Shown: one piece after another, positions 1 through 5,940 of the stretch
Numbering within the stretch: the first letter of the stretch is position 1
How the letters are laid out: every line of letters starts with the position of its first letter
DNA from: Prochloron sp. SP5CPC1
Lineage (GTDB): Bacteria > Cyanobacteriota > Cyanobacteriia > Cyanobacteriales > Prochloraceae
Assembly: GCA_014323965.1 (NCBI GenBank)
Contig: JACONB010000145.1
Span: forward strand, 1-8,013
Direction of reading: 5' to 3'
DNA: 8,013 nt
Position numbers and translations under genes: made by a program
The notes under the pieces: generated by a model
The model's input: only the letters and a program-made list of their open reading frames with translations
The model's database searches: none
Told to the model about the DNA's origin: nothing

Positions 1-20
1 AAATATGATATTGGTCAAAA

Positions 21-69
21 GGCGACTAAAGTCGCCGCGTTGCCTTATCCCCCGCATAAATGACGGGGG
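21..69. mobile_element. Probable terminal hairpins of an IS200/IS605-type element
   Basis: Two adjacent hairpins are visible. GGCGACTAAAGTCGCC (21-36) is a perfect palindrome with a short A-rich centre. At 49-69 CCCCCG pairs with CGGGGG across a 9-base loop. The pattern CCTTATCCCCCG, loop, CGGGGGCTTGCGGC resembles, from memory, the subterminal hairpins (and TnpB omega-RNA 3' ends) of IS200/IS605 elements in cyanobacteria. These elements make no target-site duplication, so no flanking repeat is expected. The transposase/tnpB itself would lie left of the window. One frame is open from base 1 to a TGA at 61-63 and could be the tail of an upstream gene, but the piece is too short to identify. The element boundary probably lies about 70-85, just before similarity to the HNH-helicase gene becomes plausible. 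This is inference from hairpin shape and wording only. Confidence 0.42.
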
Positions 70-1154
70 CTTGCGGCTGCCCGTATATTGTCTCGTCAAT
101 AAAACAGTGGCGGGAACTACTGGCACTACAGGATGGCATTCCCCAATGTGCTTACACCAAGAAAACAGCTCATGAAGCCAAGTTGGTTGTTGACCATATT
201 GTACCTCTGGCAAAAGGGGGCAAAAACGAAGTTAGTAACTACCAGTTCCTTTGCGAGGAGGAAAACCTCAAGAAGTGGGCAAAACCAGATAAGTATTGGT
301 CGCAAGACCTCTACTATGACCGACACCACTATCCCGATAAATTTCGCTATGCTCAGGATTCTCTAGCTTATCGCCAAATTCTGGCTTATGCCACACATTT
401 CCAGCGTCCTTGGTCACGGATTAACCGAATCGTCCATTTGCTGGCATGGATAACTGGGGCGGGAAAAACCATGGCTATCCACGCCATTTGCTTTGCTCTA
501 AATCAAATTTTGAGAGGGGATAAAGGGGTAGCCTATCCTGGAGTTGACCGCATTCTTGTTCTCGTGAAGGAGCAGGCTTTACGGGACCAATTACAGAAGG
601 AACTAGCAGAGGATGTCAAGGAGTACGGAATCTGTGCCACGTCCCCCAGAGTGGGTGTGGTGGAAAACAGTGGCGACTTGGAGAACAACTATTGGTTGGA
701 ACAACGGGATATTGTAGTTTCTTGCCTACAGCAGGTGTGGGAACGGGAAAAAGGTATTCCTCGGTATAAAATGGAGCCAATTCTCGGCGAGGAAGCTGTT
801 ATTTTCTTTGATGAACCTCATTTTGCCGTAGAGCAAGTGGCACAATTGGCTGAATAAGCAACTCGAAGCCTTTGTTTTGGGCTAACCAGTACCCCTATTA
901 ATGCCAAGGGGAAGATTTTAGAGTCCTATGTCCTATTTTCTCAGTTAGGTTACGGGGAAATTTTCCAAGAGCAAGGAAATCTGAACTATTTATCTTCATC
1001 GCCGGGATTTATTAAAGAATCAAAGCTAATTGAGACTGTGAGGGAAGTGGAAGCAGCAGTACTTTCAGATCCCAGTGTGGTGAAAGCTATTCTCGGATAC
1101 GCCCGTAAAAAACTCCTGCAAAAGTTTTCTCTACCTCTTGTCAGAAGTCTCTAA
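60..1154 (+). pseudogene. HNH endonuclease-SF2 helicase fusion, broken and truncated
   Basis: The upstream part (codons 1-265) begins with an HNH-type nuclease region: residues 30-72, with D45-H46 in VVDHIVPLAKGG, N60 and N69. A DEAD/DEAH-type helicase lobe 1 follows, with Walker A TGAGKT at 132-137, a motif Ia-like RILVLVKEQALRDQ and Walker B/DExH as FFDEPH at 249-254. An in-frame TAA interrupts at 855-857. Translation continues in the same frame with GLTSTPIN, a good motif III (S/T-A-T/S-TP), and stays open to TAA at 1152-1154. Helicase lobe 2 (motifs IV-VI) is absent, so the remnant of 364 sense codons is also truncated at the 3' side. The ATG at 60 has no Shine-Dalgarno, follows directly after an in-frame stop and sits in the loop of an IS-like hairpin. 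The original N-terminus was therefore probably lost, and native sequence likely begins near residue 9. Intact relatives would act as nuclease-helicase subunits in restriction or phage defence (family inference). The breakage is seen directly, and loss of function is very likely. Confidence 0.82.
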
Positions 1155-1174
1155 ATTGTCGATCTTGAGAAAGA

Positions 1175-1247
1175 TGGAGAATAGGGGAATCGAACCCCTC
1201 ACCTCTGCGGTGCGATCGCAGCACTCTACCAACTGAGCTAATTCCCC
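1175..1247 (-). tRNA. tRNA-Ala, anticodon CGC
   Basis: On the minus strand this folds into a full cloverleaf. The acceptor is GGGGAAT/ATTCTCC with the G3:U70 wobble that is the alanine identity element. The D stem is GCTC/GAGT. The anticodon stem CTGCG/CGCAG is perfect, with loop ATCGCAC giving anticodon CGC (reads GCG). The variable loop is AGGTG, the T stem AGGGG/CCCCT and the T loop TTCGATT. The discriminator base is A (complement of T1175). CCA is not encoded. Position 32 is A, a feature also known in some bacterial tRNA-Ala isoacceptors, here opposite C38. The HIP1 octamer GCGATCGC (1212-1219) covers the anticodon. The gene lies 45 bases downstream of the HAD gene on the same strand. A/T-rich TATATTATA-like sequence at about 1253-1268 could hold its promoter. 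Confidence 0.96.
1212..1219. repeat. HIP1 palindrome inside tRNA-Ala anticodon arm
   Basis: GCGATCGC is the highly iterated palindrome of many cyanobacterial genomes. Here it coincides with tRNA residues 29-36, including the CGC anticodon. Confidence 0.9.
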
Positions 1248-1292
1248 TTATTGGCTATAATATATAATAACACCTCTTATCTTCAACTGCAA

Positions 1293-1994
1293 TTAAATCC
1301 GAGCAAAAACCTGCTCCACCCTGTCCAGTTCTAGATCAGACAAATAGTCTACACTCCAATCAGCTCTGCGTTGTATCATGTGGAAGGGATAAGTATTGGC
1401 TACTCCTACTACTTGCATTCCCGCTCGTTTTGCTGCCTCAATGCCCGGATAACTATCTTCGATGGCTAAACAATCTCCGGGACGGATTTGCAGGTAGGTA
1501 TTTTGTCCATAAAGTCGTTCTACTGCCAGTAAATATCCCTGGGGTTCCGGTTTGCTCTCTTGTACCTCATCTCCGGCGACGATAGTATTGAAATAGGGAG
1601 TTATCTGTGCCCGATCCAAAACTAATTCTACCTCCGAACGCAATGCTCCCGTCACCACCCCCATTGACAAACCCTGCTCTCGGATTTTCTCTAAGAAAGC
1701 TTCCACTCCAGGATAAATAGGTAAAGTTTCCAATGCCGCTAACCGTTCTCTATAAGCCCTATTTTTCGCCTCAATCAACTGATTCAGGTAATTTTCCTGG
1801 ACAAATCGACCGTGCAGGGCCAGAATATCTCGTAAACAAAGGCGATCGCTCTTTCCCAGACAGGTTTCCCGATACTCCCCCTTGTCGGTACTAATATTTT
1901 CCCTCTCCAGGATCTCCGTCACCAATTGCCGGTGAATTGATTCGTCGTTGATAATGACACCGTTGAAGTCAAAGAGAATTGCTTTTAAGGTCAT
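1293..1994 (-). CDS. HAD-superfamily hydrolase, beta-phosphoglucomutase-like, with DFN motif
   Basis: This 233-aa soluble protein has the layout of HAD subfamily I with an alpha-helical cap. Motif I is LFDFNGVI with nucleophile D9. The helical cap covers about residues 18-90. Motif II is VVTGA with T115, motif III is ESKPEP with K148, and motif IV is AIEDSYPG with E179-D180. Length is normal for phosphatases of the beta-phosphoglucomutase/phosphoglycolate type (about 210-240 aa). The odd point is N11, where ordinary HAD phosphatases have the Asp that serves as general acid/base. Substitutions at this +2 position are known in HAD enzymes with other chemistry, such as phosphonatase (Ala) and haloacid dehalogenase (Tyr), so activity on phosphate esters should not be assumed. 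The ATG at 1992-1994 is preceded by no convincing Shine-Dalgarno. The gene is divergent from arsM with 131 bases between them and is followed by tRNA-Ala. Substrate unknown. Confidence 0.88.
   Translation of the reverse strand: MTLKAILFDFNGVIINDESIHRQLVTEILERENISTDKGEYRETCLGKSDRLCLRDILALHGRFVQENYLNQLIEAKNRAYRERLAALETLPIYPGVEAFLEKIREQGLSMGVVTGALRSEVELVLDRAQITPYFNTIVAGDEVQESKPEPQGYLLAVERLYGQNTYLQIRPGDCLAIEDSYPGIEAAKRAGMQVVGVANTYPFHMIQRRADWSVDYLSDLELDRVEQVFARI
1842..1849. repeat. HIP1 palindrome within the HAD gene
   Basis: This is the second exact GCGATCGC in the window and supports a cyanobacterial origin. Confidence 0.85.
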
Positions 1995-2074
1995 TGATCA
2001 TTAAAGGGAACGGGGAACTGGAAGGAACAATATTTTTCATCCTATATTCATTATAGGGTTAGAGAGAATTAGAA

Positions 2075-2080
2075 TATAAT
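2075..2080 (+). promoter_or_regulatory. Candidate -10 box for the arsM cluster
   Basis: TATAAT stands 45 bases before the arsM GTG in the 131-base divergent spacer. No good -35 hexamer is seen at 16-18 bases upstream, so it may depend on an activator or be chance in an A/T-rich stretch. A G/A-rich tract with repeated GGGAAC-like words (about 2004-2029) lies further left. I found no clear ArsR-type inverted repeat (ATCAA-N6-TTGAT) here. Confidence 0.35.
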
Positions 2081-2125
2081 GGAGCACCATTCACTTTAAG
2101 GAAATCGAACAAGAGGAACGAGTCT

Positions 2126-3301
2126 GTGACTAAGATTGAACTTGAAACTCCTATGGGTTATGATATTGAAAGTGCAGTCAAAGAGCGATATGAAGCAGGA
2201 GCAAGACAGCAACAACCCAGTTTGTGTTGCCCCACTTCCTACGACACGAGTTATTTGGACATCTTGCCTCAAGAGATTATTGAGAAAGATTATGGTTGCG
2301 GCGATCCCACTCGTTATGTAGCCCCAGGGGAGACGGTGGTGGACTTGGGATCTGGCGGTGGCAAAAATTGCTATATCCTCGCTCAGAAAGTGGGGGCAGC
2401 AGGCAAAATCATCGGTGTGGACTTCAATGATGAAATGCTGGCACTGGCTCGCAAGTATCAACCAGAAATTAGCAACCGACTAGGCTACACTAATACTAGC
2501 TTCCTCAAGGGTAAAATTCAAGACCTGAAGTTGGATATAGAGCGCGCGACGGCTTGGTTACGGCATAATCCTATCACCAACCTGGAAAAATTGGCAGCCT
2601 TTGAAACAGAGTGTCATCGTCTGCGTCAGGAACAACCCTTAATTGCTGATAATAGCGTAGATGTGGTTATTTCCAACTGCGTCCTTAACCTAGTCCGTCC
2701 CCAAGACAAACAACAACTGTTTCAAGAAATATATCGGGTTCTCAAACGGGGTGCTCGGGCTGTCATATCGGATATAGTGTGTGACGAAGACCCCACACCC
2801 ACAATTCTCAACGACCCAGAACTTTGGAGTGGCTGCATTGGGGGGGCATTTCGGGAAGATTCTTTCCTGAAAATGTTCGAGGAGGCGGGATTTTACGGCA
2901 TTGAAATCCTCACTCGCCAATCAGAACCTTGGCAAGTAATTGACGGGATTGAATTTCGTTCTCTCACAGTGAGGGCTTTTAAAGGAAAGGATGGTCCTTG
3001 CTTAGAACGACAACAAGCCATTATCTATAAAGGACCGTGGCGTAAAGTAGAAGATGATGATGGTCACACTCTCTGTCGTGGGGAACGGATGGCGGTTTGC
3101 GATAAAACCTACCAGATTTTAACTAATCCCCAGGGTCCCTACAGTAAAGATATCATTCCTGTTCCTCCTTATCAAGAGATTCCTATGGCAGAGGCTGGTA
3201 ATTTTAACTGTAAAAATAAGACTATTCGCGATCCAAGGGCTACGAAAGGATATCATTACAAGGTAACTAATACTAATAATGGTGCCTCTGCTTGTTGTTA
3301 A
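2126..3301 (+). CDS. arsM: ArsM-type arsenite S-adenosylmethionine methyltransferase (arsenosugar pathway)
   Basis: This 391-aa cytosolic protein is predicted to methylate As(III) with S-adenosylmethionine, the first stage of arsenosugar formation. The SAM-binding motif I is VVDLGSGGGKN (71-81), and VDFND (98-102) is the strand-2 acidic loop. DNSVDVVISNCVLNLV (175-190) is the typical ArsM signature. Cysteines that fit arsenic ligands are C58 in DYGCG, C185 in SNCV and C237 in SGCIGGA. Cys pairs C34-C35 near the N-terminus and CC at the very C-terminus are also characteristic. Residues 130-172 form a helical insert, and a C-terminal domain follows from about 280. Length agrees with ArsM (about 350-400 aa). 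The start is GTG at 2126, chosen for AGAGGA at 2112-2117 with 8-base spacing; ATG at codon 10 is the alternative. The gene lies 18 bases upstream of arsS, so the two are almost surely co-transcribed. Substrate assignment is from family and context. Confidence 0.9.
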   Translation: MTKIELETPMGYDIESAVKERYEAGARQQQPSLCCPTSYDTSYLDILPQEIIEKDYGCGDPTRYVAPGETVVDLGSGGGKNCYILAQKVGAAGKIIGVDFNDEMLALARKYQPEISNRLGYTNTSFLKGKIQDLKLDIERATAWLRHNPITNLEKLAAFETECHRLRQEQPLIADNSVDVVISNCVLNLVRPQDKQQLFQEIYRVLKRGARAVISDIVCDEDPTPTILNDPELWSGCIGGAFREDSFLKMFEEAGFYGIEILTRQSEPWQVIDGIEFRSLTVRAFKGKDGPCLERQQAIIYKGPWRKVEDDDGHTLCRGERMAVCDKTYQILTNPQGPYSKDIIPVPPYQEIPMAEAGNFNCKNKTIRDPRATKGYHYKVTNTNNGASACC

Positions 3302-3311
3302 TTTAGAGGAA

Positions 3312-3328
3312 GGTGGGCAATGCCCACC
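3312..3328. repeat. GGTGGGC/GCCCACC palindrome over the arsS start
   Basis: GGTGGGCAATGCCCACC is a perfect 7-bp inverted repeat with loop AAT. It matches a short palindromic word often seen in cyanobacterial intergenic regions (recalled, not searched). It contains the first ATG of arsS and part of the purine-rich ribosome site, so it could hide the start in a hairpin. Confidence 0.75.
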
Positions 3329-4345
3329 CTACAAGAGAAAAACATGGTTTTATCGTTAGCAGTAGATAAGAAGGTAACACCTTTTGTAAAAAGACTTTCA
3401 GCACCTTTAACTAAGGAAAAAATAACAGTTTTACAAGTTAATCTGGGGAGAAAGTGTAACTTAGCTTGTACCCACTGTCACGTGGAAGCGGGACCTAAGA
3501 GAACGGAAGAATTATCCCCAGAAGTTTGTGGTCAGTTAATTGAATTAATTAACCGCTTTCCTCAAATTGAAACCCTTGATTTAACAGGGGGTGCCCCAGA
3601 AATGAACTACGGGTTTCGACCTTTGGTAGCTGCGGCCCGAGGGAAAGGAAAGGAAGTCATAGTACGCTCTAATTTAACCATATTTTTCGAGCCGGGATTT
3701 GAAGACTTGCCGGAATATTTTGCAGAGAATCAATTGCGAGTAATTGCTTCTCTTCCTTGTTATCTCGAAAAAAATGTGGATAAACAAAGGGGTGCAGGGG
3801 TTTATAATACTTCCATAAAAGCAATTGAAAGATTAAACCAATTGGGCTATGGTAGAGACCAAAATTTAATTTTAGATTTGGTTTATAATCCTTCTTTACC
3901 CCAGAGTCAGGAGTTTAGTTTAACTCCAAGTCAACAGAACTTGAAACAGGACTATAAAGCATACTTGAAGGAATATTTTAGCATTGATTTTAATCATCTC
4001 TTCACCATTACTAATATTGCCATAGGACGAACCAAGGAATATTTGCAACGAAGACAATTAAATGATGCTTATCTCCAGTTTTTAGCAGCTAATTTCAATG
4101 GGGATACAGTGAGTAATCTGATGTGTCGCAACCAACTGTCTATTGATTATTTGGGCTATGTTTACGACTGTGACTTCAACCAAATGGAAAATCTACCCGC
4201 CACAACTCCCTCAGGAGAAACTTTGACTGTGACTAAGTTGCTGGAAGCTGATACCATAGACTTAATTGAGGTGGTAAAAACAGCATCTTATTGCTATGGC
4301 TGCACTGCGGGTAATGGTTCTAGTTGCGGTGGCTCTTTGGTGTAA
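3320..4345 (+). CDS. arsS: Arsenosugar biosynthesis radical SAM enzyme ArsS
   Basis: This 341-aa radical SAM protein is expected to transfer the 5'-deoxyadenosyl group of SAM to dimethylated arsenic, producing the 5'-deoxy-5'-dimethylarsinoyl-adenosine precursor of arsenosugars. This role is known for ArsS of cyanobacteria such as Synechocystis. The [4Fe-4S] motif is CNLACTHC (C46, C50, C53). DLTGGAPEMN (91-100) is the SAM-binding GGxP-like segment. The C-terminal DUF3641-type domain is Cys-rich: C269 in LMCRNQ, C284 in YDCDFNQM, then CYGCTAGNGSSCGGSLV at the end (C325, C328, C336). Some relatives are selenoproteins; here all sites are Cys with no in-frame TGA. The ATG at 3320 has GAGGAAGG before it but lies in a palindromic repeat. 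ATG at 3344 (Met9, preceded by AAGAGA) may be the ancestral start, as conserved sequence begins only later. Gene order arsM-arsS strongly supports the call. Confidence 0.92.
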   Translation: MPTLQEKNMVLSLAVDKKVTPFVKRLSAPLTKEKITVLQVNLGRKCNLACTHCHVEAGPKRTEELSPEVCGQLIELINRFPQIETLDLTGGAPEMNYGFRPLVAAARGKGKEVIVRSNLTIFFEPGFEDLPEYFAENQLRVIASLPCYLEKNVDKQRGAGVYNTSIKAIERLNQLGYGRDQNLILDLVYNPSLPQSQEFSLTPSQQNLKQDYKAYLKEYFSIDFNHLFTITNIAIGRTKEYLQRRQLNDAYLQFLAANFNGDTVSNLMCRNQLSIDYLGYVYDCDFNQMENLPATTPSGETLTVTKLLEADTIDLIEVVKTASYCYGCTAGNGSSCGGSLV

Positions 4346-4366
4346 CAGTTACCAGTTACCAGTTAT
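4346..4366. repeat. Three tandem CAGTTAC heptamers
   Basis: CAGTTAC occurs twice and then CAGTTAT, starting one base after the arsS stop. Such tandem heptamers are common short repeats in cyanobacterial intergenic DNA. They fill a third of the 63-base spacer between arsS and the first TVP38 gene. Confidence 0.8.
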
Positions 4367-4408
4367 AAGGTGTTCACAGTAAAATGACTGAGACGAAGGG
4401 AGGAAAAA

Positions 4409-5140
4409 ATGAATTTTAAACTCAAACTAATTATTGGCGCTGTGGTGGTAGCCGCTTTAATTATTGTAGCCAACCGTTTCGGGGTGACAGAACAGATAAA
4501 TAATCTCTTGAAAACTGCTTTGGAGTGGATCGAAAACCTGGGACCTATAGGTTATTTGGCTTTTATTCTCATCTACATCATCGCTTCCGTGCTGTTCATA
4601 TCTGGAGCAGTTCTCACTTTGGGAGCTGGTTTAGCTTTTGGAGTAGTGAAGGGTTCCATTTTGGTCTCCGCAGCCTCTGTTTTAGCGGCCACCGTGTCTT
4701 TTCTAATTGGTCGTTACATTGCTAGGAACAAGGTTGCTAAACTAATCGAAAAGCAGCCCAAATTTAAAGCCATCGACTCTGCGGTGGCTAAGGAAGGATG
4801 GAAAATTGTCGGTTTGACGAGGCTTTCCCCTATTTTCCCCTTCGTGTTCTTAAACTACGCTTTTGGAGTGACCCAAGTATCCCTGAGAGATTATGTGGTG
4901 GCTTCTTGGATTGGCATGATGCCGGGAACGGTAATGTACGTCTATTTAGGTTCTCTGCCTAAACTTGCTGCTGAGGGCACCGGGGGGGAAGGAACCCTGA
5001 AATTGGTGCTCAATGTGGTGGGATTGCTGGCTACAGTTGCTGTTACCGTTTATGTCACCAAAATTGCCAAAAAAGCTTTAGACAGTCAGTTGGAAAATGA
5101 AACAAATACACCGCTCCCAACCGCTGAAGACTCACTCTAG
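4409..5140 (+). CDS. TVP38/TMEM64 family inner-membrane protein (full length)
   Basis: This 243-aa polytopic membrane protein has hydrophobic segments at about residues 5-22, 47-75, 79-100, a re-entrant/helical pair around 137-185, and 197-217. It carries the SNARE-associated/VTT hallmarks: GAGLAFGVVKG (74-84), then GRYIAR, a polar loop of about 30 residues, and LTRLSPIFPFVFLNYAFGVT. Relatives of the DedA/VTT fold are implicated in moving or scrambling lipids across membranes; the substrate of bacterial TVP38 proteins is mostly unknown. The start ATG is well supported by GGGAGG at 4401-4406. It follows arsS by 63 bases on the same strand and overlaps the next gene. Placement next to arsM-arsS suggests a part in arsenic handling, perhaps with arsenosugars or arsenolipids. 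This is inference only. Confidence 0.9.
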   Translation: MNFKLKLIIGAVVVAALIIVANRFGVTEQINNLLKTALEWIENLGPIGYLAFILIYIIASVLFISGAVLTLGAGLAFGVVKGSILVSAASVLAATVSFLIGRYIARNKVAKLIEKQPKFKAIDSAVAKEGWKIVGLTRLSPIFPFVFLNYAFGVTQVSLRDYVVASWIGMMPGTVMYVYLGSLPKLAAEGTGGEGTLKLVLNVVGLLATVAVTVYVTKIAKKALDSQLENETNTPLPTAEDSL

Positions 5141-5711
5141 GAGAAAATTACGACCCAGTGCTCGTTTGTGGCTGGCAGTTGTCCTGGGAGCAGGACTGGT
5201 ATTCTGCCTTTTTGGTCCCCTGAAAGTCCTCTTCAACCAAGATTTATTGGTGGAATATTTGCGGGCCAACCCATGTTGTGTTACAATACCATTTATCCTG
5301 GTTTACGCAGTGGTAACGGTAATTGGAGTTCCTGGGACAATTTTAACTATTGCTGGGGGACTGGTATTTGGTTTGGGTTGGGGGAGTTTGTGGTCCGTTA
5401 TAGGAGCAACTTTAGGAGCCATGGGTTCATTTTGGGCTGCTCGTTACCTAGCGGTTCGTTTTGCTCCCATATCTCCTTTTAATGTGGTCAATTTTTTGTT
5501 TGGTTTAACTCCAATACACTGGGTTCCTTATAGTTTGGGAACCTTTATTGGCATTATTCCCGGAACCTTGGCTTATACTTGGTTGGGAACTAGTGGCTCA
5601 GAAGCCTTAGCTGGGGGAGAACGCCTCCCTTTTATCCTCGCTTTAGGTTTCCTGACCCTTCTCTCCATCATACCGTTTTTGGCTAGGAAAAAGCAGCATT
5701 CTGCCTCGTAG
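5097..5711 (+). CDS. TVP38/TMEM64 family protein with shortened central loop
   Basis: This 204-aa membrane protein has a basic N-terminus (residues 2-23, many K/R/H, expected cytoplasmic) and hydrophobic segments at about 25-45, 62-90, 97-115, 128-170 and 178-196. It keeps AGGLVFGLGWG (86-96), FWAARYLA (112-119) and RFAPISPFNVVNFLFGLT (121-138). These two last blocks are separated by one residue, whereas the neighbour has 32 residues between its GRYIA and RLSPIFPF. About 31 residues, including the usual polar loop, appear to have been lost in frame near base 5454, and function may be altered. The ATG at 5097 overlaps the upstream gene by 44 bases with a weak GGAAA site. AGGAGA at 5139-5144 has no good in-frame start close behind, and TTG 5166 would remove the basic tail. 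Translational coupling with the first TVP38 gene is likely. Confidence 0.84.
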   Translation: MKQIHRSQPLKTHSRRKLRPSARLWLAVVLGAGLVFCLFGPLKVLFNQDLLVEYLRANPCCVTIPFILVYAVVTVIGVPGTILTIAGGLVFGLGWGSLWSVIGATLGAMGSFWAARYLAVRFAPISPFNVVNFLFGLTPIHWVPYSLGTFIGIIPGTLAYTWLGTSGSEALAGGERLPFILALGFLTLLSIIPFLARKKQHSAS

Positions 5712-5736
5712 GCATTACCCACCAATAAAATTAAAA

Positions 5737-5845
5737 AATAAACCACAGAGACACAGAGTGCACAGAGAAATGGTGTGATTGAGTTTTCCTTCTACTCTCT
5801 CTGCGCTGGAGCGAGTCTCCGAGCGGCTACCTGCGCCTCTGCGTG
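5737..5845. repeat. Degenerate CTCTGCG-family repeat cluster with a 24-bp insert
   Basis: The left arm (5737-5768) reads AATAAACCACAGAGACACAG and further CAGAG units. The right arm (5791-5845) contains CTCTCTCTGCGC and CGCCTCTGCG on the same strand, so the arms are imperfectly inverted to each other. The left arm is a relative, in reverse orientation, of the repeat copies at 7039-7102 and 7872-7935. Translations across this DNA are repetitive Leu/Cys-rich strings and are not genes. It occupies most of the 229-base spacer after the second TVP38 gene, in which I see no clear terminator. Confidence 0.78.
5801..5836. repeat. 24-bp insert between two CTGCGC copies
   Basis: CTGCGC at 5801-5806 and again at 5831-5836 flank 24 bases (5807-5830) that include GGAGCGAGTCTCC, a small inverted repeat. 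Removing the insert plus one CTGCGC restores the regular CTCTGCGCCTCTGCG repeat seen elsewhere in the window. It therefore looks like a tiny insertion with a 6-bp duplication. Confidence 0.65.
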
Positions 5846-5940
5846 AAACAACCTTTTTTTGCCTATAAGATCCAAAGGATGGTAATATAGAGATAGTTCT
5901 GTTTCCATTTTCCATTCCTAGATAATCGGAAGATCGATAA

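Noticed and set aside
855..870. Frameshift as the cause of the HNH-helicase interruption
   Set aside because: Codon-by-codon reading shows that motif III and the following 98 codons are in the same frame as the upstream part, so a single in-frame TAA explains it.
1158..1175. Terminator for the tRNA/HAD transcript on the minus strand
   Set aside because: A 5-bp stem (ATCTT/AAGAT) follows the tRNA, but there is no T-run after it and the stem is A/T-rich.
1995..2125. ArsR operator in front of arsM
   Set aside because: TGATCA at 1996-2001 is a palindrome, but no full ATCAA-N6-TTGAT-like site could be found. Regulation by arsenic is left open.
2096..2461. Minus-strand open frame across the arsM start
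   Set aside because: It lies opposite the ArsM N-terminus and SAM motif and has no recognisable domain. It is a shadow of the plus-strand gene.
3320..4345. Selenoprotein form of ArsS
   Set aside because: No in-frame TGA occurs, and all C-terminal redox/metal positions are Cys codons.
4346..4366. Start of a CRISPR array
   Set aside because: There are only three abutting 7-base units without spacers, so it is a simple tandem repeat.
5168..5482. Plus-strand open frame of about 104 codons inside the second TVP38 gene
   Set aside because: It is out of frame with the clear TVP38 motifs and has a Trp/Phe/Gly-rich composition typical of a shifted reading of membrane-protein DNA.
5703..5715. Terminator after the second TVP38 gene (TGCC/GGCA hairpin)
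   Set aside because: The stem has only 4 bp and no T-run follows.
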